64,000 nt of DNA, from assembly GCA_033557465.1 (NCBI GenBank), contig CM066035.1, positions 919,904,235-919,968,234 on the forward strand. Direction: 5' to 3'. Position 1 is the stretch's first letter, and every line of letters begins with the position of its first letter. Position numbers and translations under genes: made by a program. This DNA comes from Ichthyophis bannanicus. Taxonomy: Eukaryota; Chordata; Amphibia; Gymnophiona; Ichthyophiidae. Shown piece by piece: positions 19,912 to 32,033 of this stretch. The notes under the pieces are model-generated. The model worked only from the letters and a program-made list of their open reading frames with translations. It had not been told where the DNA came from and did no database searches.

Positions 19912-20090
19912 TTTTTAAGTTATTTTAGAACTCTGCAGTGTATGTCATGTGGGCCTGGAAACTGATTACTCTTTAATTTGTCAATTTTCTCTGTTATATC
20001 TTCCAGGTTCATTGGGATTTGCTTCAGTTCCTCTGAATCATCATCAAAGAATGTTTCTGGCGTGGGTATCACCCCAAAAACCCAAAGCAG
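19912..20090 (-). pseudogene. CR1-like RT N-terminal fragment (L3-like)
   Basis: The minus strand reads EELKQIPMNLEDITEKIDKL followed by KSNQFPGPHDIHCRVLK, corresponding to the DKLKSSKSPGPDGIHPRVLK block of the younger CR1 copies. An old, isolated fragment. Confidence 0.75.
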
Positions 20091-20204
20091 CAGCAAAGAA
20101 CAAACAGCACAGGTACCGGATGGTTCAAAAGCAAAGGTTTTCTAAACCTTTAATAATAAAACGTAGGCAACTAAATATCACATTAGTTGTATTAATAGTC
20201 TACC

Positions 20205-20635
20205 TATGGGCCTGGTGGCGGTGACCAGTGCGATTACAGTGGCTACCTGCCGCTGCTGAACACTAATCCCAGATAGTTAATGCCGGGGTCATATCCAGCC
20301 ACCAGCTGACTATCTGGGTTCACCGCCGAAGCAGGAAGCTAATGAGGCAGCAGCGGCGATATTCAGCTGCTGCCCCGTTAGCTTCAGCAGCGAAAGTTAG
20401 GATAGCCTTTTCTGTACCTAAGTTTCACCACCAAGGAATAACTGGTCGGTGGCTGAATGTCGCCACTGTCCGGTAACCCAGGCGCTGATCCCAGAATGGG
20501 TGTGTAGCGGCAGTATCCATGGATATTCATCAGCAATAACCATGCTAGTGCCGTTGAATATCCCGTTTAGCGGCATTTACATGGTTTGCAAGTCTGCAAA
20601 CCGTGTAAATGCCTTTGAATATCGGGCCCTATGTT
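20205..20635. mobile_element. Palindromic MITE family copy
   Basis: About 430 bp with repeated ATATTCAGC and GAATATC words, internal self-complementary stretches and a right end GAATATCGGGCCCTATG. Read in reverse, this end (CATAGGGCCCGATATTCAAA) matches the left end of the copy at 32041. No coding capacity. Confidence 0.6.
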
Positions 20636-20789
20636 TTTAAACATTTTTATCGTATTGCTAAAACGTTTTCAAACTATGAATGCAACAAGACTTTCAGATG
20701 ACAAGGCAGGAAGTAAAAGGTCCCCTCACAATCCTCTGGGACTTGCATCTCCGGGAAAGGATTCTATCAACTGGGCAAGCATAGTCTTC

Positions 20790-21157
20790 AGTAAGAAACA
20801 CAGGAAAAGAATGGCAGACAATGGTAATATGGTTAATCCAATCTGCCTTTCCACACTAATTCCTCGGTCTCTGGAATCCCTTCCTCTTCCTTAGCTTGTT
20901 CCAAGTATTCTTGAATTTAGATACTGTCCTTGTCTCCACCACATCCACTGAAAGACTCTTCCACGTACCTGGCACCTTTTCCTTAAAGAAACCTTTTCTT
21001 AGATTACTTCTGAGTCTATCTCATTCTATGAGCAATCGGTCTAAAGCTTCCTTTCCACTGAAAGGGGCCCAGCACCTGTGTTTCTACCTCAGAGGTATTT
21101 AAATGTGCATCTTCTCTACCATGTCTTTCTTGCAAGCATACATACGTAAAGACCTAA
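20790..21157 (-). pseudogene. CR1 3' region, left part
   Basis: Minus-strand CR1 3' part of the same type as 3645-4100. It is interrupted at 21157 and continues at 23405-23535. Joining the two flanks across the insertion gives the phrase order seen in the intact copy near 4021-4080. Confidence 0.75.
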
Positions 21158-23404
21158 CAGGCTGATGCAGAAAGCTGCTGCTGAAGTCGCATATTGTGTA
21201 TGCATTTTCGTAGCATGCCAATAGCAGAAGGCCTCAGTGCCAGTATGCAGCAAAGGGCATGTATGCAAATAAGCCATGCACAATACATCAGCGCAAAGTT
21301 GAAAGAAGGGAAGCCAATGCATGCACGAATAATAGATGCACTACAAGTGGCCGTATATGCATGCATTGCGGTGAGGAATGCCCTCCAGAAGAGATGGAGA
21401 TAGGGGAAAATCCTGGTAGAAGTAATGAAACAGCACTAGCACACAGGATTTCCAATGCAGAGTTGAAAAAAACACAGCTCTCTGCTGAGCACAGGACATG
21501 CCCCAGCTCAGGGGAGGAGACAGGCTTCTGCACTGATTGGGCACGCTCAGGGGAAGGTCAGGGCGTTGCCGGGAAATGAAGCCCTTTTAAATCCCCAAGC
21601 AGAGAGAGAAGAGGAGAGGAGGAAAAGAGAAAAGGAGGAAAGAGAAAAAGAGGGAAAAGGAAGGAGGAAAACGCTAGAACCCTGGAGCAAGGCAGAACCT
21701 TGGAGCAGTAAACCCTGGATCCAAGCACACTCTGAGAAGGAACCTTACTACAAGGTAGAGCCTGGGCGTGGGAAGGCTAGCAAATTCAGCACATGGAAAG
21801 AAGGTATCTGGTCAGGTAGCAAACAAGGCTACAGAAGCAAGGAAGTGAAGCAGGAAGAAAGCTTTTCAAAGAGAAATTCACAGAGCAGAGGAAATAGCAG
21901 TAAGGCTGCTGAGTTTTTGAACCAGAGAGACTTCTGGAGGAAAGGTGCCAGTTCTTATTCAAACCCTGCTAAAGGTAAAGCTGACTTTTCTACTTTTAAT
22001 GCTTTACTAGAGAAACCTTTTATTTGTGCTAACCTTCACAAGGTAAACCCAGCTGCAGAAGCTAATAAGCAAGTGGGGGAAGGGTGTTACCCTTACCAAA
22101 GACTTTCACACGGATAAAGAGCAGTTACAGGCTGAATTGCTTTTAAAACAGTTTCAAGAGTTTCTGGAACTGAGGTCAGGGAAGCTTAGCAGGCCTGGCA
22201 GAGACAGCGATAGCCTTAGCTCTGATGAATGCATGCAAGTGGATAATTACCTGCCTGCCTTAGAAGCGGACCCTTCTCCAATGGATTTCTCAATCTGCCT
22301 CAAAGAGGACAGCAATGTAAGAAACCCTTGAACACTGTATGAAAAGAATACAGGGAGTTTGCTGTACTTGCTGCCAAGCTAAAAGGTTTACAAATTGTTT
22401 TCATTTGTTGTTTTGAGAAGCCACGCTGTGGAAGGGAACAGCTATTTGTTTGGTGCTGCAATAATTCTGAAAGACCACATGAGGCACTGCTGAGTTAAAG
22501 CTGCTGTGATTGTGAAGAGCCAAGTAGAAGCTAACTTAATTTCAGTTGTACTTCCTATGTTCCTGGTTTCAGCTGTTTGGGTTGAAGTTACACCTTTTGC
22601 GTTATGTACCATTGAATTTTGATGCGCTGGAAAATATCCCCACAACAATAAATTTCTTGCAGCCTTAACATTCGTGTCACGACTACAATTTAATCCTGAA
22701 GGAAATACAAGTACACTACGAGTCCCAGAATTCCAAGGGACCAGTACAAGCTTTATTCCTCAGGGACATTACAAGGCCACTCCTGCCTGTAAGCTCTCGG
22801 GCCCGGGCAGGAGCGTCGCAGCGTATACATGCAAATGCTCACGTTATATGCCCAGGACATACAGGTTCTTTTGGCGCACACCCCATAATAACCACCCAAA
22901 AGCTTTTTATGAAATCACAAGAGACACCTAACAGTAAATGGAAAATAATATAAGTGAGTCCAAAAAACACACAAGGATAAGGAAGCAAAAGACATTTGTT
23001 CTTGAACAGCAAACTTTCACTTATATGCTGAAAGATACACGCAGAAAATTTTCACAACGAAGGTAATTGTTCATTGGTACATACACTGAACAGTCTTTCC
23101 CTACACACGCAAGACATTTACACAACCTCAGACAAGGAGTAGAGATATTGGCGCTCCTGCTGGTTATGTAATCCTCTATGAGTTTCTCTGCATCGGGCGC
23201 AGATCTTATTAGCATTCATTTTAATATGAGCCGCTCATTTGCATATTATATAAATACGCTTGGCGTTACTGTGTGCACATACTTTTCCTTTGCTGTTTAC
23301 ACACGTGTGTCAATCTCTTTTCTACATCTGGCATGGCGGAACTTGTGCGTATAAGTTGCGTTATCTGCGTGCAAAGGGTGTGTTAGTCTTTCTGCATCAG
23401 CCCA
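21158..23404. mobile_element. TIR element with TAA target duplication (Harbinger-like)
   Basis: The ends are CAGGCTGATGCAGAAAG on the left and TGGGCTGATGCAGAAAG (reverse complement of the right end), 15 of 17 identical. TAA flanks both ends (21155-21157 and 23405-23407), and the interrupted CR1 shows only one TAA is original. A 3-bp TWA duplication suggests the PIF/Harbinger group. No transposase or Myb-like gene is recognised. The element does contain a lysine/glutamate-rich frame at 21566-22331 and an AATAAA at about 22648. Confidence 0.75.
21566..22331 (+). pseudogene. Unknown charged protein ORF inside the TIR element
   Basis: A frame from about 21566 (GTG/TTG-like start, no confirmed ATG) to 22117 gives 183 residues beginning with a highly charged EEERRKREKEEREKEGKG helix. 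The next 64 codons are in another frame, resuming near 22080 with VTLTKDFHTDKEQLQAELLL and FQEFLELRSGKL, and ending PSPMDFSICLKEDS at 22331. The smooth protein-like continuation suggests one about 250-residue protein broken by a single frameshift. I do not recognise the family. It could be a captured gag-like or host-derived gene, or an accessory transposon protein. Confidence 0.45.
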
Positions 23405-23535
23405 TAAGTTTGTCCCCATATACTTTATGATTAAAACCCATTGACCATTCTAATAACTGCCCTTTGGACAGACACCATCCAGTTTATATCCTTCTGAAGG
23501 TGCAGGCTTCACAGTTATACACAGTACTCCAAATG
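23405..23535 (-). pseudogene. CR1 3' region, right part
   Basis: Continuation of the CR1 fragment broken at 21157. It ends where a plus-strand CR1 copy begins at about 23536. Confidence 0.7.
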
Positions 23536-25605
23536 ATGTCTACTGGACAGAAGAGCAAGAGACGGGTTTGGAAATGGAAAAAAGAGCCAAACGATGAAAC
23601 CTGGAAACAGCAGAAGCACTGGCAAGTCAAATGCAAGGCATTGATAAGGCAGGCAAAGGGAGAATTTGAGAAGAAGCTTGCTGTCGAAGCAAAAACGCAA
23701 AATAAAGACTTTTTCAAGTACATTTGTAGCAAAAAACCTGTGAGAGAGTCAGTTGATCCATTAGATGATAGAGGGGTTAAAGGGGCACTAAGAGGTGACA
23801 AGGCAATAGTGGAGAGACTGAATGAATTCTTTGCTTCGGTCTTTACTGAGGAAGATGTAGGGATGTTACCCATGATTGAAGTGGTATTTAAAGGTGCGGA
23901 AGAATTTAAGGAAATATTGATACATCGGGAAGATGTATTACAACTATTAGATAAACTGAAGAGTAGCAAATCACCTGGGCCAGATGGTATACATCCAAGG
24001 GTGTTGAAAGAACTGAAATATGAGATTGCAGACCTGCTATTAGTAATCTGTGAACTATCATTAAAATAATCTCTAATACCTGAAGATTGGAGGATCGCCA
24101 AAGTAACACCAATTTTTAAAAAGGGTTCCAGGGTTGATCCAGGAAACAACAGACCGGTGAGCCTGACATCAGTACCAGAAAAAATGGTAAAAACCATCAT
24201 AAAGAATAAAATTACTCAGTATGTAGATAGTCATGGCCTAATGGGAGACAGCCAACATGGCTTTAGACAAGGAAGATCTTGTCTTACTAATCTGTTATGT
24301 TTTTTTGAAGGTGTGAATAAACAGGTGGACAAAGGTAAGTCAGTCGATATAGTGTATCTGGACTTTCAGAAAGCCTTTGACAAGGTCCCACATCAGAGAC
24401 ATTTGGCAAAACTCAAAAGTCATGGGAAAGGAGGCAGTGTACTATTGTGGATCAGGAACTGGTTAAAAGATAGAAAGCAGAGGGTAGGGCTAAATGGCAA
24501 TTTTCCCAATGGAGAAAGGTGAATAGTGGAGTACCCCAGGGATCTGTACTGGGTCTGCTACTTTTTGACATATTCATATATGACCTGGAAAGTGGAATAA
24601 CGAGTGAGGTTATCAAATTTGCAGATGACACAAAACTATTTAAAGTTGTTAAAACCCGTGAGGATTGTGGAAAATTGCAAGAGGATCTTGATAAATTAGA
24701 AGACTGGGCATCAATATGTCAGATGAAATTTAATGTGGACAAGTGCAAAGTTATGCACCTAGGGAAGAACAACCCAAACTATGGTTACACGATGCAAGGT
24801 TCCACATTAGGAACCACCACCCAGGAAAAAGATTTAGGCGTCATTGTGGATACCATGTTAAAACCCTCGGCCCAGTGTGCAGCGGCGGCCAAGAGAGCAA
24901 ATAGAATGCTAGGTATCATAAGGAAAGGAATGGAAAATAAAACAAAAGATATTATAATGCCTCTATATCGTTCCATGGTCAGACCGCACCTTGAATATTG
25001 TGTGCAATTCTGGTCGCCATATCTTAAAAAGGATATAGCGATATTAGAAAAGGTTCAGAGAAGAGCCACAAAGATGGTAAAGGGGATGGAAGGATACTCC
25101 TATGAAGAAAGGCTAAAAAGGTTAGGGCTCTTTAACCTGGAGAAGAGACGGCTGAGGGGAGATATGATAGAGGTCTACAGATTAATGAACGGAGTGGAAC
25201 AGGTAAACGTAGATAGATTGTTTACGTTATCAGAATATAGAAAGACTAGAGGACATGCAATGAAGCTACAGGGTAAACTATTTAAGACTAATAAAAGAAA
25301 ATATTTTTTCACTCAACGTGTAATCAAACTCTGGAATTTGTTACCGGAGGATGTAGTAAAGGCTGTTAGTATAGCTGGGTTTAAAAAAGGTTTGGACAAG
25401 TTCCTGGAGGAAAGGTCCATAAACCATTATTAAGAAGGGACCCAGGATATCAATGCTTGACCCAGTACAAGCATTGTGAAACCTGTGTCTTTTGGGGAAG
25501 CTGCTATGTACTTATGACCTAGATTGGCCACTGTTGGAAACAGGATACTGGGCTTGATGGACCTTGGTCTGACCCAGTATGGCATATCTTATGTTCTTAT
25601 GTTTC
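23536..25605 (+). mobile_element. CR1 LINE, 5'-truncated, long RT
   Basis: The best preserved CR1 reverse transcriptase in the window. In order: KPVRESVDPLDDRGVKGA, SKSPGPDGIHPRVLK, FRQGRSCLTNLL, VYLDFQKAFDKVPH, GVPQGSVLG, the catalytic FADD at about 24620-24640, CKVMHLGKNNPNYGY, VRPHLEYCVQFWSPYLKKD, and [20 protein letters not shown] with the stop at 25431-25433. An in-frame TAA at 24067-24069 and a frame change near 24518 break it. The 3' UTR ends ATCTTATGTTCTTATGTT. The endonuclease and ORF1 are missing. Confidence 0.93.
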
Positions 25606-25710
25606 TCCTTCTTCCTCCAATGCCCCAGGAATAAACCTCACTAGAAACAGGCTGCAGTTTTTTGGGATGGCTTCTAGACTGGTATAGCAAGACTCAAGGA
25701 AAGGAAATCA
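25606..25710. other. Spacer between two CR1 copies
   Basis: Short stretch with no recognised origin. Confidence 0.4.
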
Positions 25711-26998
25711 GCAGATAAGTTTACCTAGATTTCAGCAAAGCCTTTGATACTGTTCCTCATAGGAGGCTTATCAATAAACTCAACAGCTTAGGGATGGGTC
25801 CCAAGATGGTGAACTGGATCAGAAATTGGTTGACTGACAGACGACAGAAGGTGACGGTAAACGGAACTCACTCGGATGAAAGGAAGGTGATTAGCTTTGT
25901 GTCCCAGTGTTCGGTCTTGGGACCAGTACTGTTCAATATATTCGTAAGTAAGATATTTTTCCAAGGGCTGAATGGAAAAGTCTGTCTTTTTGCAGATGAC
26001 ACCAACATTTGCAACAGAGTGGACTCCCCTGAGGGAGTGGGGAACATGAGGAAAGATCTACAAAAGCTGGAAGAATGGTCTAATGCTTGGCAATTAAGAT
26101 TTAATGTGAAGAAGTGCAGTGTCATGCACTTGGGAAGCAGAAATCCAAGTGAACTGTATATGATAGGGGGCGAGAGATTGGTTTGCACGGACCAGGAGAA
26201 AGACCTCAGTGTGATTGTTTCTGATGATTTCAAGGTGGCAAAACAGTGTGACAAGGCGGTGGCAAAAGCCAGAAGGATGCTGGGTTGCATACAGAGAGCA
26301 ATTACCAGCAAAAAGGAAGAGGTACTAATGCCACTGTAGAAGTCGCAGGTGAGGCCTCACTTTGAATATTGTGTTCAGTTTTGGAGACCGTATCTCGCAA
26401 AGGATATAAAAAGGCTGAAAGCGGTTCAGAGGAAGGCGACCAAAATGATTTGGAGCTTGCGTCAGAAGCATTATGAGAAGAGACTTGAAGACCTAAACAT
26501 GTACACTCTGGAGGAGAGGAGGGACAAAGGAGATATGATTCAGACCTTTAAATACTTAAAGAGTATTAATGGACAAACAAACCTCTTCCAAAGACAGGGA
26601 AGCTATAAAACTAGAGGGCATAACATGAAGCTGCAAGAGGGTAAACTGAAAGGCAATGTCAGGAAATACTTTTTCACTGAAAGGGTGGTGGATGCTTGGA
26701 ATGCCCTCCCGATGGAAGTGGTGGGGCAAACACAGTGACAGAATTCAAAATGGCATGGGACAGACACAGTGGATCCCTTTATAGCAACAGGATAAAATCA
26801 AAATAAACATAACTATCTTTTATATCTGAACAAACAGGGATGACCTACACGGAGTGGTGGGTACACCCCTAAACAAAGGCATGGGGAGAGGTGACCTGCA
26901 TGGAGCGGCAAGTGCACCTACTCTTTCCGCCTTGCTGGGTAGACTAGATGGATCATACTGGTCTTTATCTGCAGTCATATACTATGCTACTATGTTAC
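25711..26998 (+). mobile_element. CR1 LINE, second subfamily, 5'-truncated
   Basis: Starts inside the RT at YLDFSKAFDTVPHRRLINKL, then NWIRNWLTDRRQKVTVNG, the FADDT block near 25990, MHLGSRNPSELYMIGGERLV, an in-frame TAG at 26337-26339 where other copies have Tyr in LYKSLVRPH, and RKYFFTERVVDAWNALP. It ends with the 3' wording ACTGGTCTTTATCTGCAGTC and an ATGTTAC-type tail. Distinct from the 23536 copy in its 3' end. Confidence 0.9.
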
Positions 26999-27213
26999 AT
27001 TTTTACCTTTCTGCCAGTCCAGTCCAGACAAACTTCCCTAAACTGGAAGGAAGGAAGGAAAAGCAGCTCTGAGAATTCCTGCCACAAAAGCACCCATTTT
27101 AAAATTATGTGAACTTACAATGAAAATGATAAGAGATTTATAATACAAATTAATATTAAATCACAAATTTACTACTGCAACAGAAACACACCAGCAAGAT
27201 AATACCTGCCTAC

Positions 27214-27351
27214 CTTCTCAGTTACCCACTTGCTCCAAAATGCTGCATTAACAACTAAGCCTTTAATTGCTTTCACATAGAACAAAACTACATACAGTAC
27301 GAATACTATTTCCATCACTTTATTCCCATGGAAGCTGACTGCACAGGTAAC
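27214..27351 (-). CDS. Host gene, putative internal exon
   Basis: On the minus strand AG (in GATATCTAG) precedes an open frame of 46 codons beginning VTCAVSFHGNKVMEI and ending NAAFWSKWVTEK. GTAGGCAGG follows as a donor. It is phase 0 at both ends, so it joins in frame with 53599-53763 and 17968-18132. The middle is strongly hydrophobic (IVFVLYVVLFYV). The acceptor has a weak pyrimidine tract, so the true exon may start later or the match may be chance. It does not resemble any transposon protein here. Confidence 0.45.
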
Positions 27352-27374
27352 CTAGATATCTAAAGGCACTTTAG

Positions 27375-29460
27375 TGTCCTGCATCTCCCCTTCCCCTTCC
27401 TTCCCTCTACCTCCCCCCATCCAGCATTTTCTCTTCCCTCTACCCCCCCCCACCCATCCAGCATCTTCTCTTCCCTCTACCCCCCCCCACCCATCCAGCA
27501 TCTTCTCTTCCCTCTACCCCCCCATCCAGCATCTTCTCTTCCCTCTACCTCCCCCCATCCAGCATCTTCTCTTCCCTCTACCCCCCCACCCATCCAGCAT
27601 CTTCTCTTCCCTCTACCTCCCACCATACAGCATCTTCTCTTCCCTCTACCCCCCACCCACCCAGCATCTTCTCTTCCCTCTACCCCCCCCCACCCATCCA
27701 GCATCTTCTCTTCCCTCTAACCCCCCCCACCCACCCAGCATCTTCTCTTCCCTCTACCTCCCACCCATCCAGCATCTTCTCTTCCCTCTACCCCCCCACC
27801 CACCCAGCATCTTCTCTTCCCTCTACCCCCCCACCCATCCAGCATCTTCTCTTCCCTCTACCTCCCCCCATACAGCATCTTCTCTTCCCTCTACCCCCCC
27901 ACCCACCCAGCATCTTCTCTTCCCTCTACCCCCAACCATACAGCATCTTCTCTTCCCTCTACCCCCCCATCCATCCAGCATCTTCTCTTCCCTCTACCTC
28001 CCACCATACAGCATCTTCTCTTCCCTCTACCCCCCCACCCATCCAGCATCTTCTCTTCCCTCTACCTCCCCCATACAGCATCTTCTCTTCCCTCTACCCC
28101 CCACCCACCCAGCATCTTCTCTTCCCTCTACCTCCCCCCATACAGCATCTTCTCTTCCCTCTACCCCCCCCACCCAGCATCTTCTCTTCTATTCCCTCTA
28201 CCCCCCCCACCCATCCAGCATCTTCTCTTCCCTCTACCCCCCCCACCCATCCAGCAGCATCTTCTCTTCCCTCTACCCCCCATCCATCCAGCATCTTCTC
28301 TTCCCTCTACCCCCCCCCACCAATCCAGCATCTTCTCTTCCCTCTACCCCCCACCCATCCAGCATCTTCTCTTCCTCTACCCCCCACCCATCCAGCATCT
28401 TCTTTTCCCTCTACCCCCCCACCCATCCAGCATCTTCTATTCCCTCTACCTCCCCCCATCCAGCATCTTCTATTCCCTCTACCCCCCACCCACCCAGCAT
28501 CTTCTATTCCCTCTACCTCCCCCCATCCAGCATCTTCTCTTCCCTCTACCCCCCCACCCATCCAGCATCTTCTCTTCCCTCTACCTCCCCCCATCCAGCA
28601 TCTTCTATTCCCTCTACCCCCCCCACCCACCCAGCATCTTCTATTCCCTCTACCTCCCCCCATCCAGCATCTTCTATTCCTCTACCTCCCCCCATCCAGC
28701 ATCTTCTCTTCCCTCTACCCCCCCCCCACCCAGCATCTTCTATTCCCTCTACCTCCCCCACCCATCCAGCATCGTCTCTTCCCTCTACCCCCCCCCCCCC
28801 ACCCATCCAGCATCTTCTCTTCCCTCTACCCCCCCACCCATCCAGCATCTTCTCTTCCCTCTACCTCCCCCCATCCAGCATCTTCTATTCCCTCTACCTC
28901 CCCCCATACAGCATCTTCTCTTCCCTCTAACCCCCCACCATCCAGCATCTTCTCTTCCCTCTACCTCCCACCCATCCAGCAGCTACGCTTCCCACTACCC
29001 CCCCCACCCATCCAGCATCTTCTCTCTTCCCTCTACCAACCCCCCCCCACACCCATCCAGCATCTTCTCTTCCCTCTACCTCCCCCCACCCATCCAGCAT
29101 CTTCTCTTCCCTCTACCCCCCCACCCACCCAGCATCTTCTCTTCCCTCTACCCCCCCACCCATCCAGCACCTTCTCTTCCCTCTACCACCCACCCACCCA
29201 CCCAGCATCTTCTCTTCCCTCTACCTCCCCCCATCCAGCATCTTCTATTCCCTCTACCTCCTCCCCCCATACAGCATCTTATCTTCCCTCTACCCCCCCA
29301 CCCACCCAGCATCTTCTCTTCCCTCTACCCCCCACCCATCCAGCATCTTCTCTTCCCTCTACCTCCCCCATCCAGCATCTTCTCTTCCCTCTACCCCCCA
29401 ACCATCCAGCATCTAATCTTCCCTCTACCCCCCATCCAGCATCTCTTATTCCCCTTTCTT
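27375..29460. repeat. Pyrimidine-rich minisatellite, 33-40 bp unit
   Basis: Over fifty tandem units, each built from CAGCATCTTCTCTTCCCTC, then TACC and a C run of 5-10 with a CCCACCCATC-type linker. Units alternate between a CTCCCCCCAT form and a CCCCCACCCA form, hinting at higher-order repeats, and a CTATTCCC variant clusters in 28430-28690. The long plus-strand frame (27374-28930) and the glycine-rich minus frames are by-products of the repeat. Confidence 0.97.
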
Positions 29461-29774
29461 CTATCTCCTTTGTTCAGCATCTCTACTTCCCTTCCCTTTC
29501 CTCTACCACTCCTATCCAGCATCTCCCCTTCCCTATACCCCCCATCCAGCATCTCCTATTCCCCTTTCTTCTACCTCCCCTGTCCAGCATCTCTCCTTCC
29601 CTACCCTCTACCCCCCATCCACCACCTCCCCTTCCCTCTACCACTCCCATCCAGCATCTCCCCTTCCCGTCCCTCTACCCCTCCATCCAGCATCTCCCCT
29701 TCCCTATACCCCCCATCCAGCATCTCCTTTTCCCCTTTCTTCTACCTCCCCTGTCCAGCATCTGTTATCCCTAT

Positions 29775-29900
29775 TATCCCTGTTAAATGCCCCGTTTATT
29801 GTAAGCTCATTGTAGACCACCTACAACGATTTTGTTACTTGTGAACCACACTGATGACAAATAGCGCAGTATAGAAAAAACATTAAATAAATAAAATAAA
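29775..29900 (+). mobile_element. L2/SINE 3' tail inside the minisatellite
   Basis: TTGTGAACCACACTGATGAC followed by a GCAGTATAGAAAA-type end and AAATAAATAAAATAAAT, the tail wording shared by L2 copies and CORE-SINEs here. Confidence 0.65.
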
Positions 29901-30076
29901 TCTCTCCTTCCCTACCCTCTACCCCCCATCCACCACCTTCCTTTCCCTCTACCACTCCCATCCAGCATCTCCCTTCCCCTTCCCGTCCCTCTACCCCTCC
30001 ATCCAGCACCTTCCCTTCCCTCTACCCCCCATCCAGCATTCTCCTATTCCCCTTTCTTCTACCTCCCCTGTCCAGC

Positions 30077-30345
30077 TGAGGGAGGAGTGGCCTAGTGGTT
30101 GGGGCAAGATACCGCAGGCTGGAAGGTCAGGGATTCAAATCCCACTAGAGGACAGCAACCTTGGGCCGGAAGGACTGGGGTTTCTAGTCCCACAGGTGCT
30201 CCTTGTGGTCTTGGGCAAGCCACTTAACCCTCCATTGCCCATGTTCCCTGTTAAATAGTTATCTCCAAGTTATAATGCCCTGTTCAATGTAAACCGCCTT
30301 GATATCATGAAAGGCAGAATATAAGAAATGTTAAATAAATAAATA
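30077..30345 (+). mobile_element. tRNA-derived CORE-SINE
   Basis: Begins GAGTGGCCTAGTGGTTGG (A-box region), then the B-box GATTCAAATCCC, the CORE segment GGTCTTGGGCAAGCCACTTA, an L2-like tail (GTAAACCGCCTTGATATCAT) and AAATAAATAAATAAA. One of the two best full-length copies. The tRNA part is a pol III promoter and not a functional tRNA gene. Confidence 0.9.
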
Positions 30346-30690
30346 AAATCTCTCCTTCCCTTCCCTCTACCCCCCCATCCCGCACATCCACTTTTCGCTC
30401 TACCACTCCCATCTAGCATCTCCCCTTCCCTCTACCACTCCCATCCAGCATCTCCCCTTCCCTTCCATCTACCACTCCCATCCAGCACCTCCCCTTCCCT
30501 CTACCCCCATCCAGCATCTCCTATTCCCCTTTCTTCTACCTCCCTTGATCAGCATCTCTCCTTCCCTTCCCTCTACCACTCCCATCCAGCATCTTCCCTT
30601 CCCTCTACCCATCATCCCGCACCTCCCCTTCACTTCCCTCTACCACTCCCGTCCAGTATCTCCCCTTCGCTTCCCTTCTTTTCCCCACAG

Positions 30691-31785
30691 GAAAGGTTGC
30701 TGTAGTTGGTTGAAACAAGTTGGCTGTGAAGGAAAATGCCCCAGAGTTGGAATAGAGGTCAGTAATATTCAGCCAAGATGATATGAAATGTGACTGCAGA
30801 AACCGATGCTTCATTGGAGACTGCAGAGAAAATGAGAAAAGTCTTCTTCTGGTATGCTACTTAGTCGAATTTGGGGACTGTTATAGTTGTTGATATGGAA
30901 GGACAGACTAGATAGGCCATGTGGTCTTTTTCTGTCATCATTTTTCTAAATCTTTAATTTTTCTTTTCTTTTTTTTTCTTGTAAGCGTGAACTGAATTAT
31001 TTGATGGGAGTGCAATAAAATATATTAGACTACATGTATAGGGAATGCATATGATAGACCTATGATTTCTCTTAATTGAAGAGGATGATGATATACCATC
31101 TTGTACAGATGTGAATGGACTTCCAGGTGGAGGTATGATTTTATTTATTTATTTATTTATGTTTTTATAGATAGGTCACTACAAAATTAAACAGAAAATT
31201 TTGATGGCAGTGAACAACAAGAAATATAATGGGAAAAATTCTATAAAGAGGATTTATTGGCAATAATGAAGAACAACTGGTACAACAGAGCACATTAACA
31301 AGAACTAATCAAAATTATTTTCTCTCTCATCTCTAGAGATAGGTCTGATTAGGTGTGAATGCTTTAGAAGTTTCCACTGCCTAACAAATGCTTAGTAGGA
31401 TTTCCTAGAACCTTTCAAATGCTCTGGGCATGACAGTTCAAAGATATTATTCATAAAGAGAAACTTATTTGTGCTACAAGACAGTACATATTCTGTGAGG
31501 AATACAACTGGTCCTATATATGAATAGAAGTAAAGTATCAGGATTTTCCGGTCATTTTTTAAATTATTTTTTTTAATACTGCTATTCAGGGCTACAGAAG
31601 AAGAGTAGTGCTTGTATGTATTCTCCCTGCCCTATGCAAACTGATTCAGGTGATAACAGTGAGGGATGTACTATGTCCCAATAGCTGTAAATTGTATTAC
31701 ATACTTTTTGGAAATGGTCATGACGTAATCATGGACTAAAAAATAATACAGTCTAATAGTGGAACTACTTTATTTGATTACACTT
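30691..31785. other. Unassigned AT-rich intron sequence
   Basis: About 1.1 kb with a TTTA repeat near 31140-31160 and T runs near 30965-30980 and 31555-31570. No exon or repeat family is recognised. Confidence 0.45.
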
Positions 31786-32033
31786 AAGAACATAAGAACA
31801 TAAGATATGCCATACTGGGTCAGACCAAGGTCCATCAAGCCCAGTATCCTGTTTCCAACAGTGGCCAATCTAGGTCATAAGTACCTAGCAGTTTCCCCAG
31901 AAGACACAGGTTCCACAATGCTTGTACTGGGTCAAGCATTGATATCCTGGGTCCCTTCCTAATAATGGTTTATGGACCTTTCCTCCAGGCACTTGTTCAA
32001 ACCTTTTTTAAACCCAGCAACACTCCCATCACG
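31786..32033 (-). mobile_element. CR1 LINE 3' end only
   Basis: About 250 bp of the CR1 3' end (outer end AAGAACATAAGAACATAAG), severely 5'-truncated. It ends in the last RT codons (KKGLNKCLEER region). Confidence 0.9.

Larger units (their letters stand above)
18133..27213 (-). other. Host intron filled with transposable elements
   Basis: About 9.1 kb between two putative exons. Between the listed elements (18133-18400, 18673-19482, 20091-20204, 20636-20789) I see no further gene. A 14-base G run lies near 18278-18291. Confidence 0.55.
29461..30690. repeat. Diverged minisatellite extension
   Basis: The same array continues with a shorter, more varied unit (CATCCAGCATCTCCCCTTCC, then CTCTACCACTC or CTCTACCCCCC). 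It is interrupted by an L2/SINE tail (29775-29900) and a SINE (30077-30345), after which the array resumes both times. Confidence 0.9.

Noticed and set aside
22341..22680. Solo LTR with AATAAA inside the TIR element
   Set aside because: TG and CA ends can be chosen, but no second copy, target duplication or adjoining primer site is visible.
27374..28930. 518-codon plus-strand frame rich in Pro/Ser and its glycine-rich minus-strand counterparts
   Set aside because: It is the translation of a minisatellite; repeat units keep frames open by chance and no start context or domain is present.
27375..30690. Possible CRISPR-like array
   Set aside because: Units are tandem without unique spacers, lengths vary, and the setting is eukaryotic transposon DNA.
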